From contig NC_081183.1 of assembly GCF_029867415.1 (NCBI RefSeq), forward strand, positions 68,958,980-69,022,979: a DNA stretch of 64,000 bases, given 5' to 3'. Positions within the stretch are counted from its first letter, which is position 1. Each line of letters begins with the position of its first letter. Below, piece after piece: positions 30,561-43,600 of this stretch. This DNA comes from Vicia villosa (Eukaryota > Streptophyta > Magnoliopsida > Fabales > Fabaceae). The notes under the pieces were generated by a model that saw only the letters and a program-made list of their open reading frames with translations, searched no databases and was not told the origin of the DNA. Made by a program: the position numbers and the translations under genes.

Positions 30561-33500
30561 TACACCTGAAGATGTAGACTGGCCTGTGTGCCTGTCGGAG
30601 TCTGAAGGTAGAAGAGGATTGAACACTAGAATACCCAAGAAATTTGCCCTTGCTGAGATAGGGACCTTTTGTAGGAGATGGGCTTAAAGATGCCATCTGA
30701 TCCGGATAAGTACGAAAGTCAGGATAAGTCGTACGTTAGACTATATCTGAGATTGAAGTATTGAAAGGCGCTTGTCGGAGATGGGCTTGAAGATGCCATC
30801 AAATGTTTGAAGAGTTGTTTGTCTAAAGCAGATGCTTTTCAGACTGGATCATATGCAGTAATGTCTTACAGAAGACTACTTGGAAAGGTTCCTGAAAAGG
30901 GTAGATCACTGGCCTAAAGAAGACTATGTTTACTGATTTAAAGGAAATTAGGCTTTAAACAAAGCTCTGGAAGAAATGTCTTGTAGAAGATTAATTGAGA
31001 AACTCCTTGAAAGGGCAGTAGATGTCTTAGAAATGTTGGATAAATGTTTTAAGGAAGATTACCTAAAAAGGCCGAGATACGTCTTAAACGAGACTCTCCT
31101 GGAAAGGCTCCTGGAAAGGATATGATACGTCCTAAACAAGACTACCTAGAAAGGCTCCTACAAAGGATATGGACCATCTTAGAAAAAATCACCTAAAAAG
31201 GATCCTAGACAGGATATGATACGTCTTAAACAAGACTACCTAGAAAGGCTCCTAGAAAGGATATGAGTCATCTTAGAAAAGATTACCTAGAAAGGTTCAT
31301 AGACAGGATACGAAACATCTTAGAAAAGATTACCTAGAAAGGTTCCTAGAAAGGATATGAATCATCTTAGAAAAGATTACCTAGAAAGGTTCCTAGAAAG
31401 GATACGAAACATCTTAGAAAAGATTACCTAGAAAGGTTCCTAGAAAGGATATGAATCATCTTAGAAAAGATTACCTAGAAAGGTTCCTAGAAAGAATAAT
31501 GAATGTCTTAGAAAAGACTACCTAGAGAGGTTGTGATATGCCTTAAACAAGACCGACCTAGAAAGGCTCCTAGAAAGGATATGAAGTTCTTTGATTGCTT
31601 CTGAATTATCTTTGAAGAAAGACCCGGAATGAAGTGTCAGAATTGTATTTGTCTTGAATGAGTGTTGAGATTGAATCGTTGATATATTGTATTTGCACCG
31701 CACTTGGATGATAATATTCTTTTGATTATGAAATGACCTGAAAAGGAAAGATTAGTTTTATGCAATGTCATGATGCATGTATTGAGATTCTCGAAATAAA
31801 CGAGAGTACTGTATATTACGCATGTATTTATGAATGATGCACGAATGGACTATATAGTCGGAGCATATTGATAATAAATCTCTGTGTGCTGTTGGAGATA
31901 ATGACAAGAGAATTCCTGTCTTTTGTTCGATGATATCCAGCTGGGGATTTTTGATCTTCGCTTGGGGATGAGATTGACTTGAGTGATCTGATCCTGATGT
32001 ATCCTGGGGACAAGAGAGATGAGTATACTATTCGACCAGATTTCTGAGCGGCAACTTTAATGGAAATAGCGAGTTTGAAAAAACCATGTTAGAGAAAAAA
32101 ATTGTGTCGGAGAACCGGCAATGTCGGAGGTATAGAATCCGTTTGGGAACCAGGTTTCTGTTGGAAATAGATTGCTTGAAGATAACTCCTTAAAGTGCTA
32201 TGTGGGGATATATTATGAAAACTGCTCTGTGGGGAAGGTTCCCAGAGATTTTCAATTTTTCATTGCCCCTTGTCTTTGAGTACTTGCTGTTGAAAAACAC
32301 TTGCGAGAGTATCCATGCCCCTGGAATCAATAGCTTGGTATGCTCGATACTTGAATTTGGAATTAGAACTTCAAAGAAGAGACAGATACTGACATCATCT
32401 GATGCTAGTAGCTAAATAGCATTTGTTGAGATTTGTGACTGATGTGACATGCCCCCAGTGATGGACTAACTTCTCTGGTTTTTCAGTGCCTCTGAGAGAT
32501 TCTATGAATCATGACCAGATTGTCCCTGATAGATGGGATAATAATATGTCGTGCCCCTTGTGTAAACAATCTTTTAGCTGATCGAGTCATGCATACGAGA
32601 TGTCTCTGCAAATTTATTTGTCTGAAGGACTTTTAGTCATTAATTATGCCCCATGCAGATTCTTCCTGATGTCAAACATTTGAAATTGCGTAGGCAAAAT
32701 TGTTTTATAATGACACTCATAAAAATGCAATGCATATGTCTGTCTTGGAGTTTTAAAACATTTTTAGTAAAACAAAAGATGTAAGAAAGTGATGTTTTGT
32801 AAAAACATGATATCAACTCAGGATTTTTGGTAAACTTTAAGGAGTCAGGATACCCTTTTTGTGACAGTATGCTTTCAAACTAACCATGCTTCAGTTAGGA
32901 CTTTCAAGGGTTGTAACGTGGCTTGGCTCACGGTTTAAGAAACAAAGGATAAAGGCTCAAAGGTTATTTGTACCCATCCCAATTTTCGTGATGTTCTTCG
33001 ATCTTATGCTCAGTTAACTTTGCATTTAAGTTCTAGTAGGTCTTAAAGTCGTAATGTTGACATTTGATGATGGTTGAAGCACCGAAAGTTTATTTGAAAA
33101 GGCAGTCATCCTCTTTGTAATTTTCTCTTTTGTCGAGGATTTCTTTTTTTGACTTTATTATCCCTAACTTTTGCCTGAACTGTTTATTTTGAGATTACAG
33201 CCAGCGGGATGTTTTGATTTTTGATAAGTCTCCTTCATAGGTTTTGACTTAACAGTTTTCTTTTTCTTTTGTGGATATTGACTGCCTGACTTGAGAATTA
33301 CGGGAATCCATCACTTGGGTAAAGCACCTGGTATAATTGAGGTAACTGAGTAACTACCCTGCCCCAGGTTATGATTAAAGGTTTTAATCTGTATGAGAAA
33401 GAAAACTTCTACTTCTTAGGCTCGAAGGGGTTGACGAGGGATTAACATCCTTATATCTCCACTGTTTAGGAATTGAACGATGCCTGTACATCGTCAGCAC

Positions 33501-33775
33501 AATCCGTTCAAAAGCATACTGTATGAGGTTGTGGTATCGTTTTCGTCATCCTCCCTCAAAAGGCTTACAGCTTTAGCGAGAATTAAATATCATAAAGAAA
33601 ACCAAGTAAAAACAAAGTTTAATATAGCAATAGGAAGAGAAATAAATCAAGACAAACGTATGCAATGCATTAATGATTATGATAAAATAAATAGAGTCTG
33701 ACATAAGACGAATGTTTAAACAAACAGGAAAGAAATTGCGAATGCGAGTAAATTAATGATCTAAATAGCCATCCT
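30561..33775 (-). other. Non-coding tail of gag-only element 1
   Basis: 3.2 kb between gag and the polypurine tract, where pol would be in an autonomous element. It holds a 47-bp tandem array and segments strongly similar to the tail of the 51946 element, for example the stretch around 32800-32950 compared with 58150-58270. No ORF of note. Confidence 0.8.
30880..31575 (-). repeat. 47-bp tandem array in the tail
   Basis: Units with CTTAGAAAAGATTACCTAGA followed by AAGGTTCCTAGAAAGGATATGA; three unit starts at 31271, 31318 and 31365 are exactly 47 bp apart. Outer units are degenerate (CTTAAACAAGACTACC...). It matches, in reverse complement, the array at 58710-60440. Confidence 0.88.
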
Positions 33776-35110
33776 TTAGACTTTGTGTGGCTTCTCTGGT
33801 TGGCCGAATTCAACGATCCCTTCTTGAATCAAGTCTTGAATTTTATGTTTCAATGGCCCACACTCTTCTGTATCGTGACCAGGACTATTTGAATGGTAAG
33901 CACATCTTGCATGATGTTTGTACCTAGGGACGGGATTAGAAGGAGCTGAGTATGGAGGCAGTAGAGTTATCAGACTTCGATCGAGCAAGTGTTGCAAAGC
34001 TTGAGCCAATGGCATGTGTAGTGGGGTAAATGACCGCTTGGGTTTTGATTTCAAAGTATGTTGGCCACCTTGTTGTTTACGTTCATCTTTCCGTTGTTGT
34101 TGTGTTGGAGCCTGACTAGAGACCAGGACTGCCCCAACGGTGTTGGATTCATTCTTTCCATTGTATGGCTTTTTTACATTACCGGAAGAAGTAGCCACCT
34201 GAATTTTTCCGCTTCGGATACCACTTTCAACAGGTTCTCCAGTCAGTATGAGGTCGGTGAAACCAGACGAGGAGCTACCAAGTAAATGGCTGTAGAAAGG
34301 ACCAGTTAGTGTATTCATGAACATGTCAACTAACTCTCGGTCAGTCATGGGAGGTTGGACTCTGCCAGCCAAGTCTCTCCACTTCTGAGCATATTCTTTG
34401 AAGTTTTCATTAGGTCCCATGGACATGCTTTGTAATTGTGTACGAGTTGGCGCAAGATCAGCATTGTATTGGTATTGCGCGTAGAAAGCAACAGCTAAGT
34501 CTTCCCATGTATGGATGTTGGTACCCTCCAGTTGATAGTACCATTCGAGTTGAGTTCCAGATAGGCTCTCTTGGAAAAAGTGGATCCATAGCTTCTTATC
34601 GGCGGTATTAGGTTGAATCTTCCTTACATAAGACCTCAAGTGCAATTTAGGACAAGAGACTCCATCGTATTTTGCGAAAGTTGGAATCTTGAATTTCAGA
34701 GGGATAATAACTCCAGAGATGAGTCCTAGCTCTTCAAAATCCAGACTGGGTACCTTCTGAATTTCCATAGCTTTCATACGTTCTTCCAGCAATTTGTATT
34801 TGTCATCAGGATGTTCGTCCTCATAGTAATAGTCCTCTTCTCCCTCAGAAGGCTTGGCAGAATCATGGTTACTTTTTGCCTCAGTCTTGATACTAGCTTC
34901 ATCCTCTTTGTCAATGTCTTCAGAGGCCTCGGCATCCCTGAGTTGCAAGATCGGTCTAAGCCTTTTCCTTAGAATCTTCTTGCCTTTCTTCTTCTTATTT
35001 TTGGTAAGGAGTGCTTTCAGTTCATCTTGCCCCTTGGACAAGTTCAGGATCAGATCTTGAAACTGGGCATTCTGAGCTTGAAGGTCTTTGACTGATTGCT
35101 CGAGATTCAT
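33776..35110 (-). CDS. gag: Gag of gag-only element 1 (Ogre-like), intact
   Basis: A 444-residue frame starting MNLEQSVKDLQ; this ATG is chosen because it aligns with MEQLEQNQ of the second element, although the frame is open to 35167. There is an N-terminal coiled coil with a Lys-rich patch, an acidic stretch (EGEEDYYYEDEHPDD), then the capsid region with IHFFQESLSGTQLEWYYQLE, FYAQYQYNADLAPTR and FKEYAQKWRDLAGRVQPP. A C-terminal zinc-finger-like CAYHSNSPGHDTEEC follows. It is uninterrupted and highly similar to the gag at 55757 through the capsid and finger regions. No protease follows. It is the only protein the element can make. Confidence 0.92.
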   Translation of the reverse strand: MNLEQSVKDLQAQNAQFQDLILNLSKGQDELKALLTKNKKKKGKKILRKRLRPILQLRDAEASEDIDKEDEASIKTEAKSNHDSAKPSEGEEDYYYEDEHPDDKYKLLEERMKAMEIQKVPSLDFEELGLISGVIIPLKFKIPTFAKYDGVSCPKLHLRSYVRKIQPNTADKKLWIHFFQESLSGTQLEWYYQLEGTNIHTWEDLAVAFYAQYQYNADLAPTRTQLQSMSMGPNENFKEYAQKWRDLAGRVQPPMTDRELVDMFMNTLTGPFYSHLLGSSSSGFTDLILTGEPVESGIRSGKIQVATSSGNVKKPYNGKNESNTVGAVLVSSQAPTQQQRKDERKQQGGQHTLKSKPKRSFTPLHMPLAQALQHLLDRSLITLLPPYSAPSNPVPRYKHHARCAYHSNSPGHDTEECGPLKHKIQDLIQEGIVEFGQPEKPHKV

Positions 35111-36255
35111 GATGCTGAAATAAACAGCGAGGAGGTGAGAAAACTGTGGTGGAAACCTGTGATGCAATGTTATGAATGCAGATGCAATATTTCAAGGATC
35201 TCTAGAAATTTAGTTAGCAGCGTCAAAAATGATTTGGTCGCTTCTTCATTTGAAGAACTCTGATTTTTGGATGTTCTTCTATGGGAATCAGGCTCACCAT
35301 ATCCAGTGGGTCATAGCCTCTGATTCGGGATACCTCTGAATTTGAAAGTATATGGCTAGAGGAAAATAAATCCTCTTGCCCCTTGATAGGCACTGAGTCT
35401 CTGAATTGGAAGGTACGTGGCCAGAGGAAAATAAAACCTCTTGCCCCTAGATAAGAGTTCAGTCTTTGATAAGAGCACCTGAAATTGTGTGCCCTAAATT
35501 CCTAAGATCCTTGAAAGGGTTAGTTAAATCATGTTATGCTTATGATGTCATGATGTCATGCGAATGCAATGCATCAGACAAAACGTTAGGTAATAAGGAC
35601 AAGTGAGTCCCATAAGAAAAACCTGCAAGAAAACCAAAGGGTTAGTAGCAAGCACAGACAAGTCACACAAGTGTCCTTAAGTTTAAAGGTTTGCATGAAG
35701 TTCGTAGGTAAGTACCCTCCCCACTGAAGTTAAGTTGGTTCAACTTGTCCTAGAATAGTAACCGGGTTCTATGGTGCTCATATCCCTGATCTTTCTCGCG
35801 GGCATTGTCTTAACATGGCACTCGATCGGCCAGCCAAAAGCATCCCTAGAGTCCAATCTCAATGAGTGTAGCATCGAGTATCAACCGGCTTCAGTCAGGA
35901 ATCCAAAGCCAGCTATCTCGCTACTTCCTATAGGCCAAAGTCAAGTTCAACTAAGGTTCTAAGGGCGAATTAGTGCTTATGACACCACGCGGTAGCCAAA
36001 TGTCTCCTCGATCATTTTCAAGGGCCATCAGGACAAACCAAAGCGTCACACTAACGGTGGCCACCAGATCAACCATAACGATACATGTCGTACAGTCTCC
36101 TTGGTCTCTTGCCACATACCTAAGGTACACTAGATCCGAGTGTAGAATTTTTCACACAGCAGAATACCCAAAACAGCCTTTAAAAATAAAGCAAACAAAG
36201 CAAACAATTAAAGTGATCCTAAACTTTAAGGTAACCCCTCTTTTAATCGAAAGCA
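35111..36255 (-). other. Leader of gag-only element 1
   Basis: About 1.1 kb between the PBS and gag. It has no ORF of note and does not resemble the leader shared by 20775 and 55185, so the two gag-only elements have different 5' ends. Confidence 0.6.
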
Positions 36256-36273
36256 TCCCCAGCAGAGTCGCCA
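36256..36273 (-). other. Primer-binding site of gag-only element 1
   Basis: Minus-strand TGGCGACTCTGCTGGGGA, four bases from the 5' LTR. This is the Ogre-type PBS. Confidence 0.88.
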
Positions 36274-36321
36274 GTTCTGTAATACGGTGAACTGACTTTT
36301 AAAGAAATGTTGCGGATAGCA

Positions 36322-36331
36322 AGAGTCGCCA
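36322..36331 (-). other. PBS-like copy in the 5' LTR
   Basis: Minus-strand TGGCGACTCT, 58 bp upstream of the real PBS in element orientation. Confidence 0.65.
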
Positions 36332-38193
36332 CCGATTTTTATTTTATCCAATTGGAAAGGCTAAAAGAACAGGAAAATACCTTTGAAAGAATTTGAGTTC
36401 GGGCGGTAGGTTATACAAAGGGAATGTGTAAGGCACCCTTTGCATCCATGATAATCCATGGGCTCTTAATTGCTTAGCTCGTTTGTTTGTTTGAATTGTT
36501 TGAAAAGATTTTGAATAAGTTTGAATAAGAACTTTAGCTTGTAAATAAGCGTAGTCTTTTTGAAAAGTTTCTTTGAAAAGAAGTGGGAAAAGATTTTGAA
36601 ATTTTGAATTTGAATTGAGCAAGCAATTAAAAGCTACCTACCCTAAGTTTGAAAAATTGTTCTTTTAGCTTTTCGGGTGAAAGGGTCTATCCATACCATA
36701 AAAGGGCAGGAAGTCTTTCAATTGGATGTTGAAGGGTCATCGAGAAACCGTTCGCCATAAGACTGTCCCTTGCCATAAAGAGGGCAGGTAGTCTAAGGGA
36801 AGGATATAATAGTCATTTTATCTTTTAGGCATCATGCAAGGATACCTTAGCAATTTGGGACAATCATTTTATAAGGCAACATCGAGGGTGTTTCAATAAC
36901 TTTGAAGGCAACATTGCTTTAGGTATCCTCGGAATCGAGGGACTTGACTATTTTTAGGCAACATAGTTAAGGCAACAGACAACAATTAAGGCAACGAGAG
37001 GAATTACCCTAAAGGTGTGTGGGTGCAACAATCACGTGCTTCAATTCAGATAGTTATCTTTTAATTAGTGATGCTAATTCAGTTCAAGGCTTGCACTCCC
37101 TAAGATTACTAACCACAGCAGAAAAGTAAAGCAGTTTAAATGTCCTACGCTATTACAATAAACACCTGCGGGGATGGGGGAAATTAAAAGACGGAAAAAT
37201 AGAGAGATTAATAATTAGTTTTAAATATCCTTGAACGCTTTGATTTTCCTCGAACCCTCGATCGCCCTGAAAATTAACAGAAAAATAATAGAGGGTGAGT
37301 GTAGGAAAAGTTCATTGACATTTGAAAGTAAACCCTAAATTAATTTATAAGGCAAACTTAATATTTAAATAAAAAGGAGAGATTAGAACTTAGCTTTTGA
37401 TTGGTAGAGCGCGTAGTCGGAAGATCTTAAGGTAACCCTGAAAAGTAGGCGCGAAGAAGAGAAGTGTTAGTGCATCGACTGAAAATACACAAACCCTACA
37501 ATTAAATTAACATTTTAAATAATTGTTTATAAATTAAGAAAATCGGACGTGCAATTAAATATGACAATTAGTTACATAAAATTAAAAAAAAATGTTTAAA
37601 TGAAATAAGTTAGAATGAAAAGGAAAAGGTTTTTGAAAATGTCAAGGTAAACCCTGATTTTTTAGGGAATGAGATTTTATAAAAAGCGACACTAAGTTAA
37701 TGGACGACACCTGCCTAAGACACTTATGGTTACTAGGGTTTTGTTTAAAGTCGAGGGTAAATAATCCTAAAATTAGTTAATGGTTATAAACCTAATTAAT
37801 TTAGAGACTAATCCTAATAATTCTAAAATAATTAAATTGTTTAAAATTATTTTGATTTAAATAAATTTTGAAAAGAAAGTTAATTTAACAGAAAGATAAC
37901 AAATCTTTTAAAAAAATGGTTTTAGCGTTAAAAGAAAAAATAAAAAAAATTTAAAGGTAAACCTATTAGAAATAAAATAAAATAATTAATTTAGAAAACT
38001 TAGCGTAGGAAATCCGGTGCGGTTGGCTTCTGAAGGTCCATGATAGTCCTGCAAGCCGGTGGGTGTTGGATCTATAGCTGGGTTGATCAAACGATTCTAC
38101 TATGAAGGCATATGATAGTCCTTCGCTTGCTGGGCGCACTAGATCTGTAGCCAGGGCAATCTAAGAAAAAATTGGCAATATTTGTTTAGAGTG

Positions 38194-38253
38194 GGAATCG
38201 AACCCCCTCCCTCACGGGTGAAACTTCATCATGACAACCTTTCCACTGAGCCA
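38194..38253 (-). other. tRNA-like module a, 5' LTR copy
   Basis: Minus-strand A box (38253-38242) and B box GGTTCGATTCC (38204-38194), both identical to the 3' LTR copy. Confidence 0.6.
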
Positions 38254-39175
38254 TGTTATTTACGATGTATATGTATGGAACACTAATCAATTTAAACAAA
38301 CAAACAATTAAAAAGAAGATCAAATTAAAACCAGTGCCAAACTGTTCATCTTCTTCATCGATCCTCTTTCTGGGCTCAGAATTACTCTCTTGCGATACCT
38401 GCCAAATGTCATCAATAAAAACAAACAAACAGCCCAGATTGGTTCTATGCAACCATACGAATCTTACGGGACCATTAATAATGTCTAACTTTGCTTGCAT
38501 CAATGGTTCCCAATTTGAAGCTTTGGAAACCTAGCAATGGTGAATCACCATATATGCGCCTAAGCTTCAATTAAACTATACCAATAGCTTGAAAACATCA
38601 TGATGAACAATAATGGACAATCAAATTTCGTTTATGATGCGTAAAATAATAGAATCCAACATCAAGAAAGCAACAGCAAACTGTGACTTATAGGGAGATC
38701 TTCAGCGCGTCTTGATCGGTGAAGAAGCTCAGGTTCCACTCAAAAAACTCCAGGGAATCGATTTTGATGTCTGGTTGGCCTGAATCAGACTATATCTCCA
38801 AGAACAGTTTTGAGTTTTTTCCGACTTAAGGGGGCTCGGTTATGTCTTCAGCTGCTGCAAATCCCTATTTTTTTTTCGTCCTCTCTTCCTCAAATCATCC
38901 ATTGTTTGAAGATTGAGATTTGATTTCCAAATGATATAGAAATTTTCTAATTATGGTCAATCATATCCCATGATATTCCTGAGCTCCAAAGAAATCTTTT
39001 GTTGCAGCTTTTGAACAATAACAAACATTTAATAATAATAAAAATAAAATTAATAAAATGACCTAAAATTCTAAAAAAAATGACATCTAAAAAGAAGCTT
39101 CGGCTGTTTTTTTTTATTTTTTATAATTATTATTTTTCTCTAAAAAACTAATTAAAACTAAATACCAAAAATTTT

Positions 39176-39258
39176 AAAATAGTAGAGGTGGTGGGGTTTG
39201 AACTCAGGTCTTTTCACCTATTCAATTCCTCACATTCACTGTATTATCCGCTAGGCCC
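39176..39258 (-). other. tRNA-like module b, 5' LTR copy
   Basis: Minus-strand A box (39258-39248) and B box (39205-39195). The neighbouring deletion removed the original T-run but a TTTT at 39179-39176 takes its place. Confidence 0.55.
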
Positions 39259-39523
39259 TTACATTCAAAATAAGTTTGCATTTGCCAATATATGAAGGGT
39301 ATGACAATGCTTTTCAATTCGAGTATAGTAGCCAAATGAATCCTGGAGGAAACCCAAGTTTTCAAAAATCTTTTGATCTCATGCCTTAAAATCCTTTTGA
39401 ACTACGGTATTAAATTGTATGAATGCCCGTTATGCAAATGACTTAGGGGAGTGTATGCATATGAAATGAGAGACGTGAATAAGGCAACAACGAAATCATG
39501 AGGGTAAATTTTAGGGTATGACA

Positions 39524-39528
39524 GTGTA
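39524..39528. repeat. Target-site duplication GTGTA, right copy
   Basis: Matches 27129-27133. Confidence 0.92.
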
Positions 39529-40551
39529 ACTCAAAAACTTGGAAGATAAAAACAATGAACACAATTATTTTTATCCTGGTTCGTTGTTAACGAAACTACT
39601 CCAGTCCACCCCTGACAAGGTGATTTACCTCATCTGAGGATTTAATCCACTAATCCAACTGATTACAATGGTTTTCCACTTAGATACCCTCTAAGTCTTC
39701 TAGAGTCTACAGATTACAACTTGATCACTCTAGGAATTCCTTTTACCATCAATGTAAAATAAATGTTTACAAGAGTATAACTTGCTTCTAATAAAGCTGT
39801 AATCACAATTGTGATATTTCTCTTAAGTTCTAATTCTTAACACTCACTAATTATTACAAAGAGTTTGTGAGGTTGAAGATGAAGTTCTTTTGAATTTCAG
39901 TTTGACAGCGTTTCTGTTCTTTTGCGCAAGAGTTGTATTTTGCTTCTGATCAGAACATCTATATATAGGCTCTTGAGAGGAAATGACCGTTGGGAGCATT
40001 TAATGCTTTGCGTGAATAGTACAACACTGCATTTAATGTTTCCCACTTTTGTCAACTACCTCGAGCCATGCTTTTGCTGCTTTTACTGACTTTGCCTTTT
40101 GTAGCTTCTAACGTTCCTTTTGTCAGTCAGAGATTTGATGTTATAGCTTTTTGTACTTTCTTTCTCCTGGACTCAGAATGTGATGAATAGACATTTTGAA
40201 TTTCAGAGTCTCCAGCCTTGGTGTAGATGCAACTTCTGTCTTCTGACTTGAAGTGCTTTGAGCGTGATACCATCAGAGCTTCTACTTCTGACTGCCATCT
40301 TCTGATGCTTTTCAGTTCATGTTCTGATTCTGCATGACCATCTTCTGATGTCTTGCCAGAGCATGTTCTGATGAAGCCATCCAGAACTTCTGGGTTAGTG
40401 CTTTTGAACGCTGATTTGTGCATACTCTTTTATACTTTTCCTGAAATGGAAAACGTAAAGGATTAGAGTACCACATTGTCTTATACAAAATTCATACTTA
40501 ATGTTATCATCAAAATAAAGAATATTGATCAGAACATTTCTTGTTCTAACA
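39529..40551 (-). repeat. Copia 5' LTR, outer part
   Basis: Continues 27089-27133 after the inserted element and ends TTGTTCTAACA, which matches the TG...CA rule (complement TGTTAGAACA, typical of legume SIRE-like LTRs). Total LTR length about 1068 bp. No 3' LTR of this element is present in the window. Short ORFs here (for example 40127-40423, minus) lack any family match. Confidence 0.8.
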
Positions 40552-40666
40552 CTTTTGACCCAACTGGTCTCTCAAGGACTTAGTTACCACGTAACTTCAG
40601 TTGATAGTGTATAGATTTGTTTCTAGAAAGCTGTAAACACCACTGTGATATTTCACTAAGGCTAAG
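40552..40666 (-). mobile_element. Second copia LTR scrap
   Basis: Resembles part of the LTR just to the left (AAAGCTGTAAACACCACTGTGATATTTC compared with the similar stretch near 39795-39825). It seems to be a different copia LTR into which the Ogre-like LTR at 40667 inserted. Confidence 0.5.
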
Positions 40667-43600
40667 TGTTGCACCCCAAAATTTGCCCTCTTTTATGTGC
40701 TATAAGTTACGATAGACGTTTATTTCGTCTCTCGAAAATCAAGAAAAATAATAAAGAGTTTCTTATACAAAGTGTCTGCAATCGTTAATGCAACTGAGAT
40801 GCATTGAATTTCGTGTCAAAATGTTCTTATGTGCCTCAATTCTTATCTTATTCGAGGAATCTCTAGGGCATGTTATGATTGGATTGAAGTTCAAATGCGA
40901 ATCATGGCATAAAGAAATAAAGTGGCGATCCAGACAATTGTTTGTTCTCTCCGTTGCTTATGACTTGTTGCTTATAATGCGAGTTGATTTGAGATTGAGC
41001 TAGGAGTTCATTAAGAATGCAAGACAATTGGATTTGAAGTTGATTCGGGTGTTTCCGTAACTTCGGATTTTGTTCAAGATTGTATAAAGTTTTAAACTCG
41101 CAAGATTATTGAGTTGTTCATAAGGATTGCTACAAGGCTCACAATGTAAGGTTCATATTTCATTTAAATGCTATTCACCGTCCAACTTTATCCATTTATC
41201 AATTACAAAAATCCAAATATCTCAAATAAAAATTCTCAACAAAAGTCCATGAACCAAAGCCAAAATTACAATCAAACATTTTCATTCAAATGTCCAAGTC
41301 CTTATTCAAGTTACAAATTCACACACAGTTATAAAAGTTACACAAAAATGTTCTATCCTATCATCAATATTCATCTTTCACTCTTACTCACCAAAAACTC
41401 TCTTCACTCTTACTCATCATCTTTGTTCAACCTTCAACCTGCAGAGAACAGAGGGAGAACGTAACCTAATATGTAACAAACTATTAGCAGAGAAGAAGAG
41501 AACGGAACAAACTCTCATGGACCTGATAACCAAAAAACGTAACAAACTCTTTCTCTTTCTGAATCTTCTTCTCGAACCTTCAATCATCTTCTTCAAGCTC
41601 CAACCGAATCAGTTACAAAACTTGGATCCTCTCTTCACCAATCTTCTCACTGATTCAATCGCACTCTCCAATTCACTCTATGATAATCTTTAACGTTCAA
41701 CCTTAAACCACCACTGAAATTCACCAATCTTCATCGTGTGACAAATCGTTCACAACCTTCATCTTTATCTCTTTACAAATTCAATCCTCTTCGATCGTAA
41801 ATCTTCAGAAAACGAGATTCAGAATCATCAAAATTCACCAAACAGAGTCGATGTAACAGAATAATAGGAAAAAAGCTTCGTCTCAAATTCGATCCATTCT
41901 TCCATCTTCACATCACAACAATCAGCATCGCTATCATCAATCCTCAATTTCTCTACAAAATCATCACCGCACAACCTCGTGAACCTTCACGCTCCATCTT
42001 CATCGTATCATCAACGATCTGCAAATAACAACAACAGCGACGCAACACGCAACAACAACTGCATCGCACGGAGTTCGATCATTACCGGAAAAGAGAGATC
42101 AGATCAGAGTTCGAAAAAAGAAGATAAGAGAAGTGATGCGGTATGGAATCGAAGGAGGGAGAGGTTGAAACGAAACCTAGACACCTTTTGTTTTTCTGTG
42201 GACCACGAAGGAGACGGAGGTTTGGATTAAAGGACTCGAAACGAATAGGAGAAAGGGATGTGAGGTCATAGGACGATGCTGTGACGATGAGTGGAGCGCC
42301 GTCACGGTGATGCTCGTTGCGATCTCGTAGGAGAGATTACCGGCCGTGCTATTCGTACGCGAGTGAAGAAAATGAACGAGGTCAAGTTTCTCAACCCTAA
42401 TCCGTTTCTTTCCTTCAATTGTTTTTTCTGTTAATTGATTTTGATGATAATTGATCTTAATTGTGAATAAAACCTGATGAATAGGATTAATAAATTTGTT
42501 AATTGATGTTAATTAAGGAAAAATCAGGATTAATTGTTAAAATCTAATGACTGAATCAACTCAATAATCCCTTGTGCTTGCCATGCAATTACTCGCGCCT
42601 TACCCCCTCTGGCCCATAGCTTTCCTTGTTTAGATACACAAAACAATCATCCAGGGCTTGCCTGAATGGGCTGCTGCGCCCAATTTCTCTTTGCACTATC
42701 AATTTCACCTTTAACTCTCCCTGGCTCCATTTATTTCTTATTAGATTTTAGTTTTGTTACATAGTTTCTTTCTCTACATTTTTAGCATAATAAAAATATA
42801 AAAATAAAATTGTTTTGTTAGTTTTTAAAATGATAAAAATAATCAAAAACATGTTTATCTTTGCTTGTAAGAATTTAAATGTTTTGTTACATAGTTTAGT
42901 TTTTATCGTTTTTACCCGATTTTACCGTTTCGGTGTACCTTTGGACTTGTAAATACTTGCTTTGGTTTCCATAATACTTGTGTACATATTTGACTAATAT
43001 TTGAGTGCTATTTTTTTTTGTTATCTTACTTTCGCTCGATTTATGTTTAAAAAGTGTGTTAATGTCAAATTTCTCAGTTCGTTATCCTTTTTCGGTGTAA
43101 AGCACCAACGCAATTCCGATTGCGATGTTTGTTATCTCTAACTTGTGTGCTAGTGTGTGAGGCATTTGGATAGTCACCGATCGACGCTCATTGCTTGAGT
43201 GTTCCGCTTTATTTGCGGGACACAGTTTCATTCACTCGTGTCGTGTTCTCATCTTGGAGACACGTTCCTATTTCTTTATATCTGCTTGTTTGGTTTGCTT
43301 GTTCCTCTTGCAGGTGTATTGTGATTATGCTCGACGCGCATGTCGACCTTTGTATGCTTTCATGGCTAATCGGTGTGCTGACTATTTGCTTTCGCTTTGC
43401 TAGCTCTCTCGCAGGATTCTTAGTTTGCTTTCTCTCGTCGCTATAGTTTACGGATCATCATCCGTTTGGTATTGATCCCGTTTCATTTTATTTTTCTCGC
43501 ACTTTATCGCTTTCTCGCATCATCCTTTAACATGAGAAGTAGGACTTAGACATTCATCTGGCCAAGCCCTCGAAAGAGGCTCTGTTTTTATTGGTGTGTT

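Larger units (their letters stand above)
27134..39523 (-). mobile_element. Gag-only Ogre-like element 1 (TR-GAG type), nested in copia LTR
   Basis: A 12.4-kb element with LTRs at 27134-30539 and 36278-39523, PBS, polypurine tract, one intact gag (33776-35110) and a long non-coding tail. There is no trace of protease, RT, RNase H or integrase. Plus-strand LTR termini are TGTAATACGG and GGGTATGACA, and the target duplication is GTGTA. Such a copy can move only with enzymes from an autonomous relative. LTRs differ by scattered substitutions and two clear deletions in the 5' (right) LTR, so it is older than the element at 51946. Confidence 0.9.
36278..39523 (-). repeat. 5' LTR of gag-only element 1 (TATA box deleted)
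   Basis: 3246 bp, partner of 27134-30539. Relative to that copy it lacks 51 bp at 38890/38891 (between short CTTCCT repeats), which removes the TATA box, and about 106 bp near 39170. The tRNA-like boxes and the PBS-like copy at 36322-36331 are retained. Confidence 0.9.
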